From assembly GCF_015291885.1 (NCBI RefSeq), contig NZ_CP036186.1:3920001-3984000 (forward strand): DNA of 64,000 bases, written 5' to 3'. This DNA comes from Stutzerimonas stutzeri (GTDB lineage Bacteria; Pseudomonadota; Gammaproteobacteria; Pseudomonadales; Pseudomonadaceae). Positions 31,701-40,082 of this stretch are shown one piece after another. The notes under the pieces are model-generated. The model did no database searches. It had not been told where the DNA came from and saw nothing but the letters and a program-made list of their open reading frames with translations. The number at the start of each line of letters is the position of its first letter. Positions within the stretch are counted from its first letter, which is position 1. The position numbers and the translations under genes were made by a program.

Positions 31701-31746
31701 AGAGTGCAATGGCCTCGTAGCGATAGGGCTGGTTCTCAATGCTCAT
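28708..31746 (-). CDS. hsdR: Type I restriction enzyme, R subunit
   Basis: This 1012-aa motor/nuclease cleaves unmethylated DNA after translocation. The N-terminal PD-(D/E)xK nuclease shows as RFDVTVLVNGLPMVHIELK, Walker A as HTTGSGKT, the DEAD-like box as FDECHRSQFGD and motif III as FGFTGTPIF. The C-terminal helical part would bind the methylase. Its ATG overlaps the hsdS stop by 4 bases. The last gene of the operon. Confidence 0.95.
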   Translation of the reverse strand: MSIENQPYRYEAIALSNESTVVAEFLPDALGVRETGYQSEAALESAFIEQLQRQAYEYLPISSEAELVANLRARLEQLNKIEFSDTEWQGFFTTCIAGTNDGILEKTARLQEDHVQVLKRDDGSSKNIYLIDKANIHNNVLQVINQYETPTGEQGGKHATRFDVTVLVNGLPMVHIELKRRGVDIREAFNQINRYQRDSFWAGCGLFEYVQLFVISNGTLTKYYSNTVRDGHLKEQSGKRSKSKTSNSFSFTSWWADARNQPITELVGFTKTFFAKHSLLNVLTKYCVFDVDRKLLVMRPYQIVAAERILQRIATSTNHRQLGTVAAGGYIWHTTGSGKTLTSFKAAQLARGLPDIDKVLFVVDRKDLDYQTMREYERFEKGAANSNTSTSVLQKQLEDPNARIIITTIQKLSRFVAKNKKHPVYDAHVVVIFDECHRSQFGDMHSEITRVFKRYHLFGFTGTPIFAKNSGTGGNPLRRTTEQAFGDKLHTYTIVDAINDKNVLPFRIDYINTLKMQARIKDKQVSAIDTERALLAPERISQIVGYIREHFDQKTKRASTYRHDGKRVAGFNSLFACASIDAARRYYAEFAAQQQALPEAQRLKVGLIYSFAANEDDEDGLLGEEEFEAEGLDQSSRDFLDAAIKDYNALFSTSFDTSADKFQNYYKDLSQRLKKRELDLVIVVNMFLTGFDATTLNTLWVDKNLKAHGLIQAYSRTNRILNSVKTYGNIVSFRNLEQETNDALALFGNKDAKGIVLLKPYAEYYAEYQARVGELLDKFPLGQAIVGEAAQKAFIKLFGSILRLKNILTAFDDFAGNEILSERQYQDYQSVYLNLYAEFRTTSEAEKESINDDVVFEIELIKQVEINVDYILLLVEQYLKKKGSGEDKEIRAAIERAINASPSLRNKKDLIVQFVESVNTRAKVDAQWQSFMAAKKTEELERIITEENLNAEAAREFVEQAFRDGSIPTAGTAITKILPPVSRFSQGNGHAAKKQTVLGKLATFFERYFGLV

Positions 31747-32984
31747 GCGGCTTCCTTGAATGTGAGCAAACGGTCGCGGTAGTAGGCGTACTGCCGACGG
31801 CGAGCGGCGATCTCGGCAGGCAGACCGATGGAGATGTCATTTACCAGCGCATCGAATTTGTCGAGGATGGCGACGATGCGTGCTTGCTCCTCAGGCGAGG
31901 GAACGGGGATGGCCAACTTGGCCAGGCTTTCTGCGGACAAGCGTTTCACCTTGGCTCGGGCGACAAACTTGTTCTTCTCCGCGTGAAACGCCGTGCTCTG
32001 GAAGTAATAGGAAACGAACCGAGGATTTAGCGAATGCCGGAAGGCAAAGCAGTCGTCATGAATCGCCACTTCGTCATGGCCGAGCCATGCCACAGCCTTG
32101 CCCACATCCTCGACCGTCTCGCCCACGCCAGCGATTATCAAATCGCCTGGCTGCGCAAAGCGGAGCGACGAAGCCATATCAGCGCGCACATGTGAGACCG
32201 TCTTTTCGGTAGCAGTGCCGTACTGCGTGTAGATGTCGCCATAGTGGATACAGGGCACCCCGTCTTCGACGTAGTCAGCCTTGGTAAAACGCCGACCTCG
32301 GAAGAACTCGCCGACCTCGGCCATCGCGGCCCAGCGAATATCTTGATCGCTGAAAGCGAGCAAGGCGTCGCGGTAGTACGTGTACTGCCTGCGACGCGCC
32401 TCAAGCTCCGCCTCAAGCTCCGCCTCAAGCTCCGTAAACGCGTCAAGAATTTTCACAATTTCCTGCTGAATTTCTTTAGGCGGAATTGGAATACGCACCT
32501 TCAAAAATCGCTTCTTAGAAATATTGAAGCGCGTCACACCACTCGCGCTCATGACAATCTGCTGGCGAACGACATCGCTCCGAAAAATGTATTTCGAAAA
32601 ACCTGGCAAAAGCAGTGCATCGTCATTGAACCGGTAGCCGAAGCAGAAGCTATTGAGAAAAGTGGCTTCCGATGGCTTCGCCAAGACTACCGCTGACATT
32701 CCTACTTCATCAGGTGTCTCCGATGAGCCCGTGAAAAGCACATCACCAATCGCCAGAGAATTCTGGCTCTCGTCAGGACCGACTTTGACAAAGTCATCGA
32801 GGTCGAGATTGACCGCTAGGTTATTGAAGATGTTCTTGTAGGAAACAAATCGGGCATTACCGTCGCTGAAGTCAGCCTTAGTTTTTCCGGTGAGCCCGCC
32901 GTAGGTTACACCCAACTCTTCGAGGGCCTTGAACTCCACCCCATCCGGGCAAAGCTCAGCGATCAGCGTATCGATCCGGCTCAT
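31743..32984 (-). CDS. hsdS: Type I restriction enzyme, S (specificity) subunit
   Basis: A 413-aa protein with two target-recognition domains, each ending in a conserved helix (EARRRQYTYYRDALLAF near residue 205 and IAARRRQYAYYRDRLL at the end). Each domain reads one half of a split DNA site. The first spacer helix contains LEAE repeats coded by three 12-bp units (32399-32434), the same position where the TAEL repeats of EcoR124 set the gap length. Four-base overlaps join it to rhuM upstream and hsdR downstream. Confidence 0.92.
   Translation of the reverse strand: MSRIDTLIAELCPDGVEFKALEELGVTYGGLTGKTKADFSDGNARFVSYKNIFNNLAVNLDLDDFVKVGPDESQNSLAIGDVLFTGSSETPDEVGMSAVVLAKPSEATFLNSFCFGYRFNDDALLLPGFSKYIFRSDVVRQQIVMSASGVTRFNISKKRFLKVRIPIPPKEIQQEIVKILDAFTELEAELEAELEARRRQYTYYRDALLAFSDQDIRWAAMAEVGEFFRGRRFTKADYVEDGVPCIHYGDIYTQYGTATEKTVSHVRADMASSLRFAQPGDLIIAGVGETVEDVGKAVAWLGHDEVAIHDDCFAFRHSLNPRFVSYYFQSTAFHAEKNKFVARAKVKRLSAESLAKLAIPVPSPEEQARIVAILDKFDALVNDISIGLPAEIAARRRQYAYYRDRLLTFKEAA
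32399..32434 (-). repeat. Three tandem 12-bp units inside hsdS
   Basis: Plus-strand unit CCTCAAGCTCCG occurs three times without interruption (32399-32410, 32411-32422, 32423-32434), coding ELEA-type turns of the spacer helix. Gain or loss of a unit keeps the frame. Confidence 0.85.
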
Positions 32985-33982
32985 GGCTTTTTCTTCCCGG
33001 TGATTTTCTTCTGCACCGTCTTTACGGTTTCCAGATAGGCCGCCTCCACCTCACTCGGCTGCTCGGCCAAGTGTGCACGGAACTTGGCGTACTCCGTTTC
33101 GGCGTGAGCAATGGCCTGCTGATGACTGACTTTGCCGGCACCTTCCAGGGCCTTGCCGCCCATGGCCAGGATCAGTTGCTCTAAGTGCGCGAGCCAATCC
33201 TTCATATAGGTCGGCTCGTGGTTCATGGCACGGAACTCGGCGGCGTCGAAATAGGCCGAGACCAGCGTATTCAGGCGTTTTAGCTCATCGGCGTTGAGGT
33301 AATTCTTGGCGTTGGTGACTTCGGCCTTGGTGGGCTGCTTGCCGCTGAAGGACAGCAGGCCCATAAAGGGCTTACCAGCATCGGCACGCTGTCTGACCAC
33401 TTCCGCCGCCGTCTGGCCATGGGCCGCGTAATGCAGCTTGTTCTGCACGGCCTTGAAGAACACCACGCTGGCTTCGGCCTTGGGGTCGTAATCCACGCTG
33501 GTGGCGTACAGGTCGAGCACCTGACGGTAGAGCACCTTCTCGCTGGAGCGAATGTCCCGGATGCGATCCAGCAGCTCTTTCCAATAGCTGCCGCCGCCCA
33601 GGTTCTTCAGGCGCGCGTCATCCATGGTGAAGCCCTTGACCAGGTATTCGCGTAGGCGCTCGGTGGCCCAGATGCGGAAGCGCGTGCCCTGCTGCGACTT
33701 GACCCGGTAGCCGACCGAGATGATGACGTCGAGGTTATAGAAGTTGGTCGGCTTGGTAGAAAATTCGGAAATTCCGATTTTTCTCATCACCTGCTCCGGC
33801 ACCAACTCGCCTTCCTCGAAGACGTTCTTGATGTGCTCGTTGATGGTCGACTTGGCCTTGCCGAACAGTTCCGCCATCTGCTCCTGGGTCAGCCAGACCG
33901 TATCGCCGTCTAGCCGCACATCGATGGCGGTTGCATCGCCACGTTGGTAAAGAATGATCTCCCCTGCTGGCTGCTCGCTCAT
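32981..33982 (-). CDS. RhuM-family protein within the type I restriction operon
   Basis: The 333-aa Virulence_RhuM protein (PF13310) begins with the family pattern IILYQRGDATAIDVRLDGD, then VWLTQEQMAELF, and continues through SKPTNFYNLDVIISVGYRV. RhuM homologues are common between hsdM and hsdS genes, but their function is not established. Here it has 4-base ATGA overlaps with hsdM before it and hsdS after it, so it is made in step with the restriction complex and is unlikely to be a chance passenger. Confidence 0.88.
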   Translation of the reverse strand: MSEQPAGEIILYQRGDATAIDVRLDGDTVWLTQEQMAELFGKAKSTINEHIKNVFEEGELVPEQVMRKIGISEFSTKPTNFYNLDVIISVGYRVKSQQGTRFRIWATERLREYLVKGFTMDDARLKNLGGGSYWKELLDRIRDIRSSEKVLYRQVLDLYATSVDYDPKAEASVVFFKAVQNKLHYAAHGQTAAEVVRQRADAGKPFMGLLSFSGKQPTKAEVTNAKNYLNADELKRLNTLVSAYFDAAEFRAMNHEPTYMKDWLAHLEQLILAMGGKALEGAGKVSHQQAIAHAETEYAKFRAHLAEQPSEVEAAYLETVKTVQKKITGKKKP

Positions 33983-35559
33983 GCCTGGGCTCCTTCCAGA
34001 TCCGCAACGATGGCATCGATCTGCTTTCGCAGCTCCGTTTGCCGGGCAACGATGCCGCTGATTTTCTCGTTGAGCTCACGAATGTCTACCGCATCGCGGG
34101 TGTCGGCCTGCTCGACATAGCTGGAGACTGCGATGTTGTAGCCGTTGGCGGCGATGTCGCCGTTCTCCACCATGCGGGCGAAATGGTCGATGCTCTGGCG
34201 AGCGGTGAATGCGTCGAGGATTTTCTCTTGGTGCTCGCGCAACAGCTTGTTCTTGTTGCCGCCGCGCACGAACAGGCTGGAGGCGTCGATGAACAGCGTG
34301 GCGTTGTCGCGCTTGGACTTCTTCAGCACGACGATGCAGGTCGCGATGGTGGTGCCGAAGAACAGATCCGGCGGCAACTGAATAACGGCATCGACGTAGT
34401 TGTTGTCGATCAGGTACTTGCGAATCTTGGCTTCGGCACCGCCTCGATAGAGCACGCCGGGGAATTCGACAATGGCAGCCGTGCCGTTGACCGCCAGCCA
34501 GCTGAGAATGTGCAAGGTGAAGGCTAGGTCGGCCTTGCTCTTGGGCGCGAGCACGCCGGCCGGAGCGAAGCGCGGGTCGTTGATCAGCAGCGGGTTGGCA
34601 TCGCCCTCCCATTTAATCGAGTACGGCGGATTGGAAACGATAGCCTCGAACGGCTCGTCATCCCAGTGCGCCGGGTCGGTTAGCGTGTCGCCGTGGGCGA
34701 TGTTGAACTTCTCGTAGTTCACGTTGTGCAGGAACATGTTGATCCGGCACAAGTTGTAGGTGGTGAGGTTGATTTCCTGGCCGTAGAAGCCCTGACGCAC
34801 CTTGTTGTGCCCCAGCACCTTGGAGAAGCTGAGCAACAGCGAGCCGGAGCCGCAAGCTGGGTCATAAACCTTGTTGACCTCTTTCTTGCCCACCACGGTG
34901 ATGCGGGCCAGCAGTTCGGAGACTTCCTGCGGGGTGTAGAACTCGCCACCGGACTTGCCGGCAGTGGAGGCATACATCTGCATCAGGTATTCGTAGGCGT
35001 CGCCGAACAGGTCGATGCTGTTGTCGGCAAAATTGCCCGAGCTGTTGCCCAGCGGCAGATCGCCGATAGCGTCGAGCAGCTTGACCAATTTTTCGTTGCG
35101 CTTGGCCACGGTGGGGCCGAGCTTGCTGCTGTTGACGTCCAGGTCATCGAACAGCCCCTTGAAGTCGTCCTCGCTACCAGCGCCCAACGCCGAGGCCTCG
35201 ATGTCCTTGAACACTTTCGACAGGGTTTCGTTGAGGTTTGGGTCATGGCGGGCGCGCTTGCGCACATTGGCGAACAGTTGCGACGGCAGGATGTAGAAGC
35301 CCTTTTCCTGAACCGTTTCGTAACGGCCCACGATAGCGTGGGCGTCTGCCAAATCGCTGTAGTCAAAATCCGCACTCCCCGCGCGGCGCTCCTGTTCGTT
35401 GAGGTAGTTGGTCAGGTTCTCTGAGATGAAGCGGTAGAACAGCATGCCCAGCACGTAGGTCTTGAAGTCCCAGCCATCAACGCTGCCACGCAGGTCGTTG
35501 GCGATGCGCCAGATAGTTTTGTGCAGTTCGGCGCGTTCAAGATCTCTGGTGTTGCTCAT
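33979..35559 (-). CDS. hsdM: Type I restriction enzyme, M (methyltransferase) subunit
   Basis: An N6-adenine methylase of 526 aa. The N-terminal HsdM helical domain (WRIANDLRGSVDGWDFKTYV) is followed by SAM motif I in YDPACGSGSLLL and the catalytic NPPY in IVSNPPYSIKWEG. The C-terminal coiled tail contacts HsdS. First gene of the tightly coupled hsdM-rhuM-hsdS-hsdR operon, 68 bp after the WYL regulator in the same direction. Confidence 0.95.
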   Translation of the reverse strand: MSNTRDLERAELHKTIWRIANDLRGSVDGWDFKTYVLGMLFYRFISENLTNYLNEQERRAGSADFDYSDLADAHAIVGRYETVQEKGFYILPSQLFANVRKRARHDPNLNETLSKVFKDIEASALGAGSEDDFKGLFDDLDVNSSKLGPTVAKRNEKLVKLLDAIGDLPLGNSSGNFADNSIDLFGDAYEYLMQMYASTAGKSGGEFYTPQEVSELLARITVVGKKEVNKVYDPACGSGSLLLSFSKVLGHNKVRQGFYGQEINLTTYNLCRINMFLHNVNYEKFNIAHGDTLTDPAHWDDEPFEAIVSNPPYSIKWEGDANPLLINDPRFAPAGVLAPKSKADLAFTLHILSWLAVNGTAAIVEFPGVLYRGGAEAKIRKYLIDNNYVDAVIQLPPDLFFGTTIATCIVVLKKSKRDNATLFIDASSLFVRGGNKNKLLREHQEKILDAFTARQSIDHFARMVENGDIAANGYNIAVSSYVEQADTRDAVDIRELNEKISGIVARQTELRKQIDAIVADLEGAQA

Positions 35560-35588
35560 GGTCAGGTAGTCACTCTAGATTTTCGTGT

Positions 35589-35612
35589 TGCCGGATGCAT
35601 AAGCGCATCCGA
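35589..35612 (-). other. Hairpin between the WYL gene and hsdM
   Basis: Arms CGGATGC and GCATCCG around a short loop, in the 68-bp gap; no T-tract on the minus strand side. It may modulate read-through from the regulator into hsdM. Confidence 0.4.
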
Positions 35613-35627
35613 CTTGTAGTCGTTCGC

Positions 35628-36512
35628 TTAGCCTGCTCGGTAACCGGGCGCCAGCACTGCTGTTTCCACGCCGTAGAGCAGTAGGGGATCTTTCAGCCAG
35701 AGGCGGTACTCCGGATCACGCAACCGATGATCTGGCGAACAGTCGACGCTCCATTTGCGCAGTACGTAACCCGCCGTGGCCCCGCGCAGCCTCAGGCGCA
35801 GCACACCGTCTTGCATGGCGTAATCCATGGCGGTGATGTCCGGATGTGGCTGGTCGGGGTGTGGCACCAATTCGACCTCCACTATCCGGCTCCACTGGAC
35901 ATCCTGCTCCGGTCGTTCGTGCTCGGCGACGGGAGACTCCATCAGCAGCTTCGGCCGCCTGATGCGCGTGACCACAAAGTCCCGAAACGCACCGCGCTTG
36001 CGGTCATAGCCGCGCACGTGCCAACGCAAGCCCGTATCGATGAGGGCAAACGGCACGATCTCCCGCTGGGTCTTGCCGCTGCCTAGGGAGTAGTACTCCA
36101 CACGCAGAGGGCAGCGATGGTAAATGGCACGAGTCACGATACCCAGCGTATCCAGATCCGGCTGGGTAAGACGCCCGGACGTTACGCAGGCAATTCCCGG
36201 CGCACTGCTCGCCGGCTCACCATCACCAAAACCCTCTGCCAGCCAAGCCAGTACCCGGTCAGCAGAGAAGGTGAAGATCGGCCGGAACTCCTTGGTCGGC
36301 GTGTAGATTTTGCTGCTGCGGTCATAGGCCAGGTTGTTGCCGGCGAGCTCACGATAGGTGGCGAGGTCACGGGTGGCGGCCGCCGTTTGAATGCCGAAGC
36401 GCTGAATCAGGTCCTGCCGTCCTATCTCCCCCACGAATCGCAGGCGCAACTCCAGGTAGGCCAGGCGATCGCGCTGGGCTTGCGTTAGTTGCGAGAGAGC
36501 TGCAGTGGTCAT
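35628..36512 (-). CDS. WYL-domain transcriptional regulator (BrxR/CapW-like)
   Basis: This 294-aa protein has an N-terminal winged helix (LAYLELRLRFVGEIGRQDLI, then QRFGIQTAAATRDLATYREL), a WYL domain (CPLRVEYYSL; VPFALIDTGLRWHVRGYDRK) and a C-terminal extension. This three-part plan is that of BrxR/CapW repressors found beside phage-defence operons. It stands immediately upstream of the restriction operon and divergent from the NUDIX gene, so it probably controls one or both; the ligand is unknown. Confidence 0.82.
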   Translation of the reverse strand: MTTAALSQLTQAQRDRLAYLELRLRFVGEIGRQDLIQRFGIQTAAATRDLATYRELAGNNLAYDRSSKIYTPTKEFRPIFTFSADRVLAWLAEGFGDGEPASSAPGIACVTSGRLTQPDLDTLGIVTRAIYHRCPLRVEYYSLGSGKTQREIVPFALIDTGLRWHVRGYDRKRGAFRDFVVTRIRRPKLLMESPVAEHERPEQDVQWSRIVEVELVPHPDQPHPDITAMDYAMQDGVLRLRLRGATAGYVLRKWSVDCSPDHRLRDPEYRLWLKDPLLLYGVETAVLAPGYRAG

Positions 36513-36547
36513 GGTGGACTAGTCGCGGTTAAAACCTGGACAGCATA

Positions 36548-36572
36548 AATTGCGATCACAACGCCCGCAATT
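36548..36572. promoter_or_regulatory. Candidate operator between the WYL and NUDIX genes
   Basis: Inverted repeat AATTGCG-11-CGCAATT, 36 bases upstream of the WYL start in the 165-bp divergent intergenic region; a plausible autoregulatory site. Confidence 0.4.
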
Positions 36573-36677
36573 AAAAATCACGAACGCACCATTTACCGAT
36601 CATTTTGATTCGTAATAGCCTAAAGCAATCGTCGGGCGCCAACTGCCCGACCCAAAAACTCTGGGACGGGCAGGCAC

Positions 36678-37559
36678 ATGTGGCTGTTTACCAAATTCGG
36701 TTTCTTTTCCGTTGTAAAGAAAGGCACCAACGATGACCTGACCATTCGCAGCCGCACACGCAGCGACCTGGACCGTCTTCGCAATCACTATCTGCCTTCG
36801 CTCTCTGCCTCCCGAGCCCATGAGGGCACTGACTACCCCTGGCGAGCCACGGCGTCTGCTTCCGCCCTGGCGGAGGCGATGAGCGCCATTGCGCAGGACA
36901 TTGACTATGCGAATTTCAAAGACGAAGTAGCGTTTAGCCTTGGGAAAGATCGTGCCAAACGCTACGGCAGAGTCTGGTCGGCGCTCTACGATATGTCGGA
37001 TGATTTCAGCGAACCCCATCAGGAAGGCTTCGAGGGCCTCCCCTGGCAACAAAGCGCCAGCACCGGTAAAGCCGTGGCCTACGGCGGCGTGGTGATCGAT
37101 CCCAATGGCTACCCGCTGATGCGCGAGGTGAAAAACCACTTCGATGGCTATGTGTGGACATTTGCCAAGGGCCGCCAGGATAAAGGGGAAAGCCCAAGGC
37201 AGACCGCACAGCGCGAAGTCCGCGAAGAGATGGGCATAGACGCCACCATTCTCTCAGCTATACCCGGCGAATTTGCTGGCGGCACCACAATCAACCGTTT
37301 CTTCCTAATGCTGACGGACCGTGGAACACCAGACCTCACCTTTGGGAATCGGGAGACTGAGCGCCTGATCTGGGCAACTGCAGAGGAAGCCAAGCGACTG
37401 ATCGCGCAATCAACCAACACTAAAGGGCGACAGCGTGACCTTGCCATTCTTCAAGCTGCGCTGGCCCTTCTGCCTGCCGAACCTCCACTTAAACGTGCTA
37501 TGGCTCGCCGCACCGACTGGCAAAGCAAGGCGGCGGCAAAAACTGAGTGCAACACCTGA
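36678..37559 (+). CDS. NUDIX hydrolase fused to an N-terminal domain of unknown function
   Basis: Residues 1-110 of this 293-aa protein (MWLFTKFGFFSVVKKG ... DIDYANFKDEVA) match a widespread small domain that is often a stand-alone protein. Residues 130-250 carry a perfect NUDIX box, G-x5-E-x7-REVREEMG, in GRQDKGE to EEMGID. The substrate is likely a nucleoside diphosphate derivative, unidentified. The last codons and the stop (ECNT*) come from the IS30 end, so the natural C-terminus is lost. Divergent from the WYL regulator. Confidence 0.78.
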   Translation: MWLFTKFGFFSVVKKGTNDDLTIRSRTRSDLDRLRNHYLPSLSASRAHEGTDYPWRATASASALAEAMSAIAQDIDYANFKDEVAFSLGKDRAKRYGRVWSALYDMSDDFSEPHQEGFEGLPWQQSASTGKAVAYGGVVIDPNGYPLMREVKNHFDGYVWTFAKGRQDKGESPRQTAQREVREEMGIDATILSAIPGEFAGGTTINRFFLMLTDRGTPDLTFGNRETERLIWATAEEAKRLIAQSTNTKGRQRDLAILQAALALLPAEPPLKRAMARRTDWQSKAAAKTECNT

Positions 37560-38627
37560 CCTTTCCGGTACGGTGCTGCCCCTATGTCTTATACCGAACT
37601 CAGCGTTGAAGAGCGCGCCACCATTCAAATCGGTCGTACCCAAGGCTTCAGCCTGCGCAGGATTGCCTGCTTGATCAACCGATCCCCTTCGACCATCAGC
37701 CGTGAGCTGCGCCGTAACCGAGGTGCTTGCGGTGGCTACTCGGCCCGCCTGGCCCAGCAGCAAATGCAGGCCCGCCGCCAGGTTTGTCGACCGATGCGAA
37801 AACTGTTGCCGGGTAGCGAGCGCTTCGAACTGGTGACCCATATGCTGCGTGAGCGTTTGTCTCCCGAGCAGATTGCCGGCAAGCTGCGCAGCATGAACAT
37901 ACCCAACCTGCGAGATGCCTACGTCTGTCGCGAGACGATCTACAACGCGATCTATGCCCTGCCAGTGGGTGAGCTGCGTAAGGAGCTGATCATCTGTCTG
38001 CGCCAAGGCAAGACGACGCGCCGGCCGCGCTCTGGTGGCGTGGATCGGCGCGGCCAGATCCCCGAGATGGTCAGTATTCATGTGCGCCCGCCGGAGATTG
38101 AAGACAGGCTGATGCCGGGGCATTGGGAAGGCGACCTCATCAAGGGTAAGGCCAACGCCTCGTCCGTCGGTACGCTGGTGGAACGCACCAGTGGCTACCT
38201 GATGTTGGTGAAGATGAACGACGCGACGGCGACTTCGGCACTGGAAGGCTTCAGCGCCGCGCTCAATAGCATGCCGCTGGAGATGCGCAAGAGCATGACT
38301 TACGACCAGGGCCGGGAGATGGCGCGACACGCCGAGATCACCCAAAGAACCGGCGTGGCGATCTACTTCTGCGACCCGCACAGCCCCTGGCAGCGCGGCA
38401 GCAACGAAAACATCAACGGCCTGATTCGCCAGTACTTGCCCAAGGGCACAGACCTGTCGGTACATAGCCAGGAGAAGCTGGACGCCATTGCGCTGCAACT
38501 GAACATGCGACCGCGCAAGCGCTTCGACTTCAAATGCCCCATCGAGGTGATGGGAGAGGTCATGCAAAATTCCATGGCAATGCGGCATGATGCTCCGGCT
38601 TCAATTCAATAACCGTGTTGCACTCAG
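37543..38627. mobile_element. IS30-family insertion sequence
   Basis: Inverted ends CTGAGTGCAACAC (37543-37555) and GTGTTGCACTCAG (38615-38627) flank an intact transposase. A target duplication is not clear, so the exact ends may be off by a few bases. It separates the NUDIX gene from the following hypothetical gene. Confidence 0.82.
37584..38612 (+). CDS. IS30 transposase
   Basis: The 342-aa protein shows an N-terminal helix-turn-helix (LSVEERATIQIGRTQGFSLR; SPSTISRELRRN) and DDE core (PGHWEGDLI; MTYDQGREMARH; RGSNENINGLIRQYLPKG). Complete. Confidence 0.94.
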   Translation: MSYTELSVEERATIQIGRTQGFSLRRIACLINRSPSTISRELRRNRGACGGYSARLAQQQMQARRQVCRPMRKLLPGSERFELVTHMLRERLSPEQIAGKLRSMNIPNLRDAYVCRETIYNAIYALPVGELRKELIICLRQGKTTRRPRSGGVDRRGQIPEMVSIHVRPPEIEDRLMPGHWEGDLIKGKANASSVGTLVERTSGYLMLVKMNDATATSALEGFSAALNSMPLEMRKSMTYDQGREMARHAEITQRTGVAIYFCDPHSPWQRGSNENINGLIRQYLPKGTDLSVHSQEKLDAIALQLNMRPRKRFDFKCPIEVMGEVMQNSMAMRHDAPASIQ

Positions 38628-38648
38628 CTCCTGCAACCGCCCAAGTTC

Positions 38649-39485
38649 ATGCCTGCTGCGCGAGTAATCGTGCCCCTGGAAACTCGCTATTCGCTTCAGG
38701 AAATGGCCACAATCATCCGTGGTTCCTTGCCCAACAGCCAGGATGACAAGTGGTTCATCTTCTACGAAGACGGCGTGCTGCACTGTCACCGCAGCTGGAC
38801 AGGTATCTGCATTTTCCGAGTTCACTTCAGGCCCTGCGATAGCGGCTGGCAAGCCTGGCAAGTGGAAATCAATCGGCACAGCGGACAATACACAGCAACC
38901 GATGAACGCGAGGATCTGGCGCAACTGGACTCGCTTATCGAAAATCTACTGATCCATGGCCCCACCGAGCCCACTGTCGATGGCTTTGCTCAGGCGTTGC
39001 TGCAGACAACTCAGCCTGGCTATCTGGGGTCACCTCAAGTAGTCGGCGAGCTGCTGCAAGAGCTGTTTATTGCCATCGTCGAAGAACAGCAAGGCACCGC
39101 CCAAAAAGGGGCGTCCTTGGCTGTTATCCACAAGCATTCCCTGATCTTTTCCGAAGACACTGAGGGCTATACACGGATGCCTGGCTGGCACAGCGCAGAT
39201 CAACTGGGCAAAGCTCTAGTGCGCTTCTGCAACCTGGATGAGGATTATTGCGAAGGCGAAAACCTCTGCTGCCTGGTCGCAGAAGGATTAGCTGCACTGA
39301 AGTTAAAAATTATCGAACTGCTGCAGGCCTTCGAGGCAGATGACGACGCGCAATGGGAGCGAGACGCCCTGCCTCAGCTCAACGAAGTGCACCACTTTGC
39401 CACGGCGGTGCTGCTTGGCAGCAACAGCGTGACCCACCCAGAGCTCACGCTCAGGGACTTCAACTGGAAATTATCGAAAGCCTGA
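38649..39485 (+). CDS. Protein of unknown function, possibly linked to the NUDIX gene
   Basis: A 278-aa protein whose first ~90 residues (DDKWFIFYEDGVLHCHRSWT, then GICIFRVHF) form a compact domain that, to the best of recall, recurs beside ADP-ribose or NAD-related genes; that link is unverified. The rest is helical, with no membrane segment. The reading frame is open up to the IS30 edge and there is no good ribosome site, so its 5' end may have been damaged by the IS. Confidence 0.6.
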   Translation: MPAARVIVPLETRYSLQEMATIIRGSLPNSQDDKWFIFYEDGVLHCHRSWTGICIFRVHFRPCDSGWQAWQVEINRHSGQYTATDEREDLAQLDSLIENLLIHGPTEPTVDGFAQALLQTTQPGYLGSPQVVGELLQELFIAIVEEQQGTAQKGASLAVIHKHSLIFSEDTEGYTRMPGWHSADQLGKALVRFCNLDEDYCEGENLCCLVAEGLAALKLKIIELLQAFEADDDAQWERDALPQLNEVHHFATAVLLGSNSVTHPELTLRDFNWKLSKA

Positions 39486-39684
39486 TTCTTGTTACTAAAT
39501 CTGCCAACAGCACGTGTAAGGCGAGAGCTGTAGTGACTTCACCAAAAATACGCCCTGTTGGTTGAGTTTCAGTCGCCCTACCGGCCTGGCCGACCTCCAG
39601 GCCGGCCACCATGATGCTGGACGAATACAGTCAGCTTTGACCTACTGGATCGAATCGCAGCTCAAGCCACCGGGAGCACTCACC

Positions 39685-39882
39685 ATGATCAGTCGCTATC
39701 TTGCCGGCCTGCTGCTTGGCCTCACGTCAGCAGCAAGCGCCGCCGACTCATCCAGTTGCTACAACATCGCAGACGCTGACGCCAGAACCTACTGCCTGGC
39801 TATGGCCCACAATGACCCCGGTCGCTGCTATGCAATCCAAGACTCCGCTTTACGTAGCCGCTGCCTGGCTGAGATACGGTAA
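39685..39882 (+). CDS. Small secreted cysteine-rich protein
   Basis: A 65-aa protein with a signal peptide (MISRYLAGLLLGLTSAASA, cut after ASA) and a mature part of about 45 residues with four cysteines arranged C-x12-C-x9-C-x10-C, consistent with two disulfides in the periplasm. No known family. The stop shares a base with the start of the next gene. Confidence 0.55.
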   Translation: MISRYLAGLLLGLTSAASAADSSSCYNIADADARTYCLAMAHNDPGRCYAIQDSALRSRCLAEIR

Positions 39883-40082
39883 TGAGTTCCGGCGAGATAC
39901 AAGCACTGCTGATTGACCTAGACGGTCTAGCTCGCGAAACAGACCGCGCGGAAAGAGAGATTTTGCGCAAAGCTCAAGATCGACTCTGCCAGCTATCTGA
40001 TCAACCAGGCAGCGAACCTGAAGAGCGCCTGCTGATGGAAGTGATCAACAAGGCACAGGCGGCGCTTGGAGCAAGCTCCTAG
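39882..40082 (+). CDS. Small helical hypothetical protein
   Basis: A 66-aa charged, helix-forming protein (DLDGLARETDRAEREILRKA). Its ATG overlaps the preceding stop (TAATG), so it is probably translated together with the secreted peptide gene. Function unknown. Confidence 0.5.
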   Translation: MSSGEIQALLIDLDGLARETDRAEREILRKAQDRLCQLSDQPGSEPEERLLMEVINKAQAALGASS

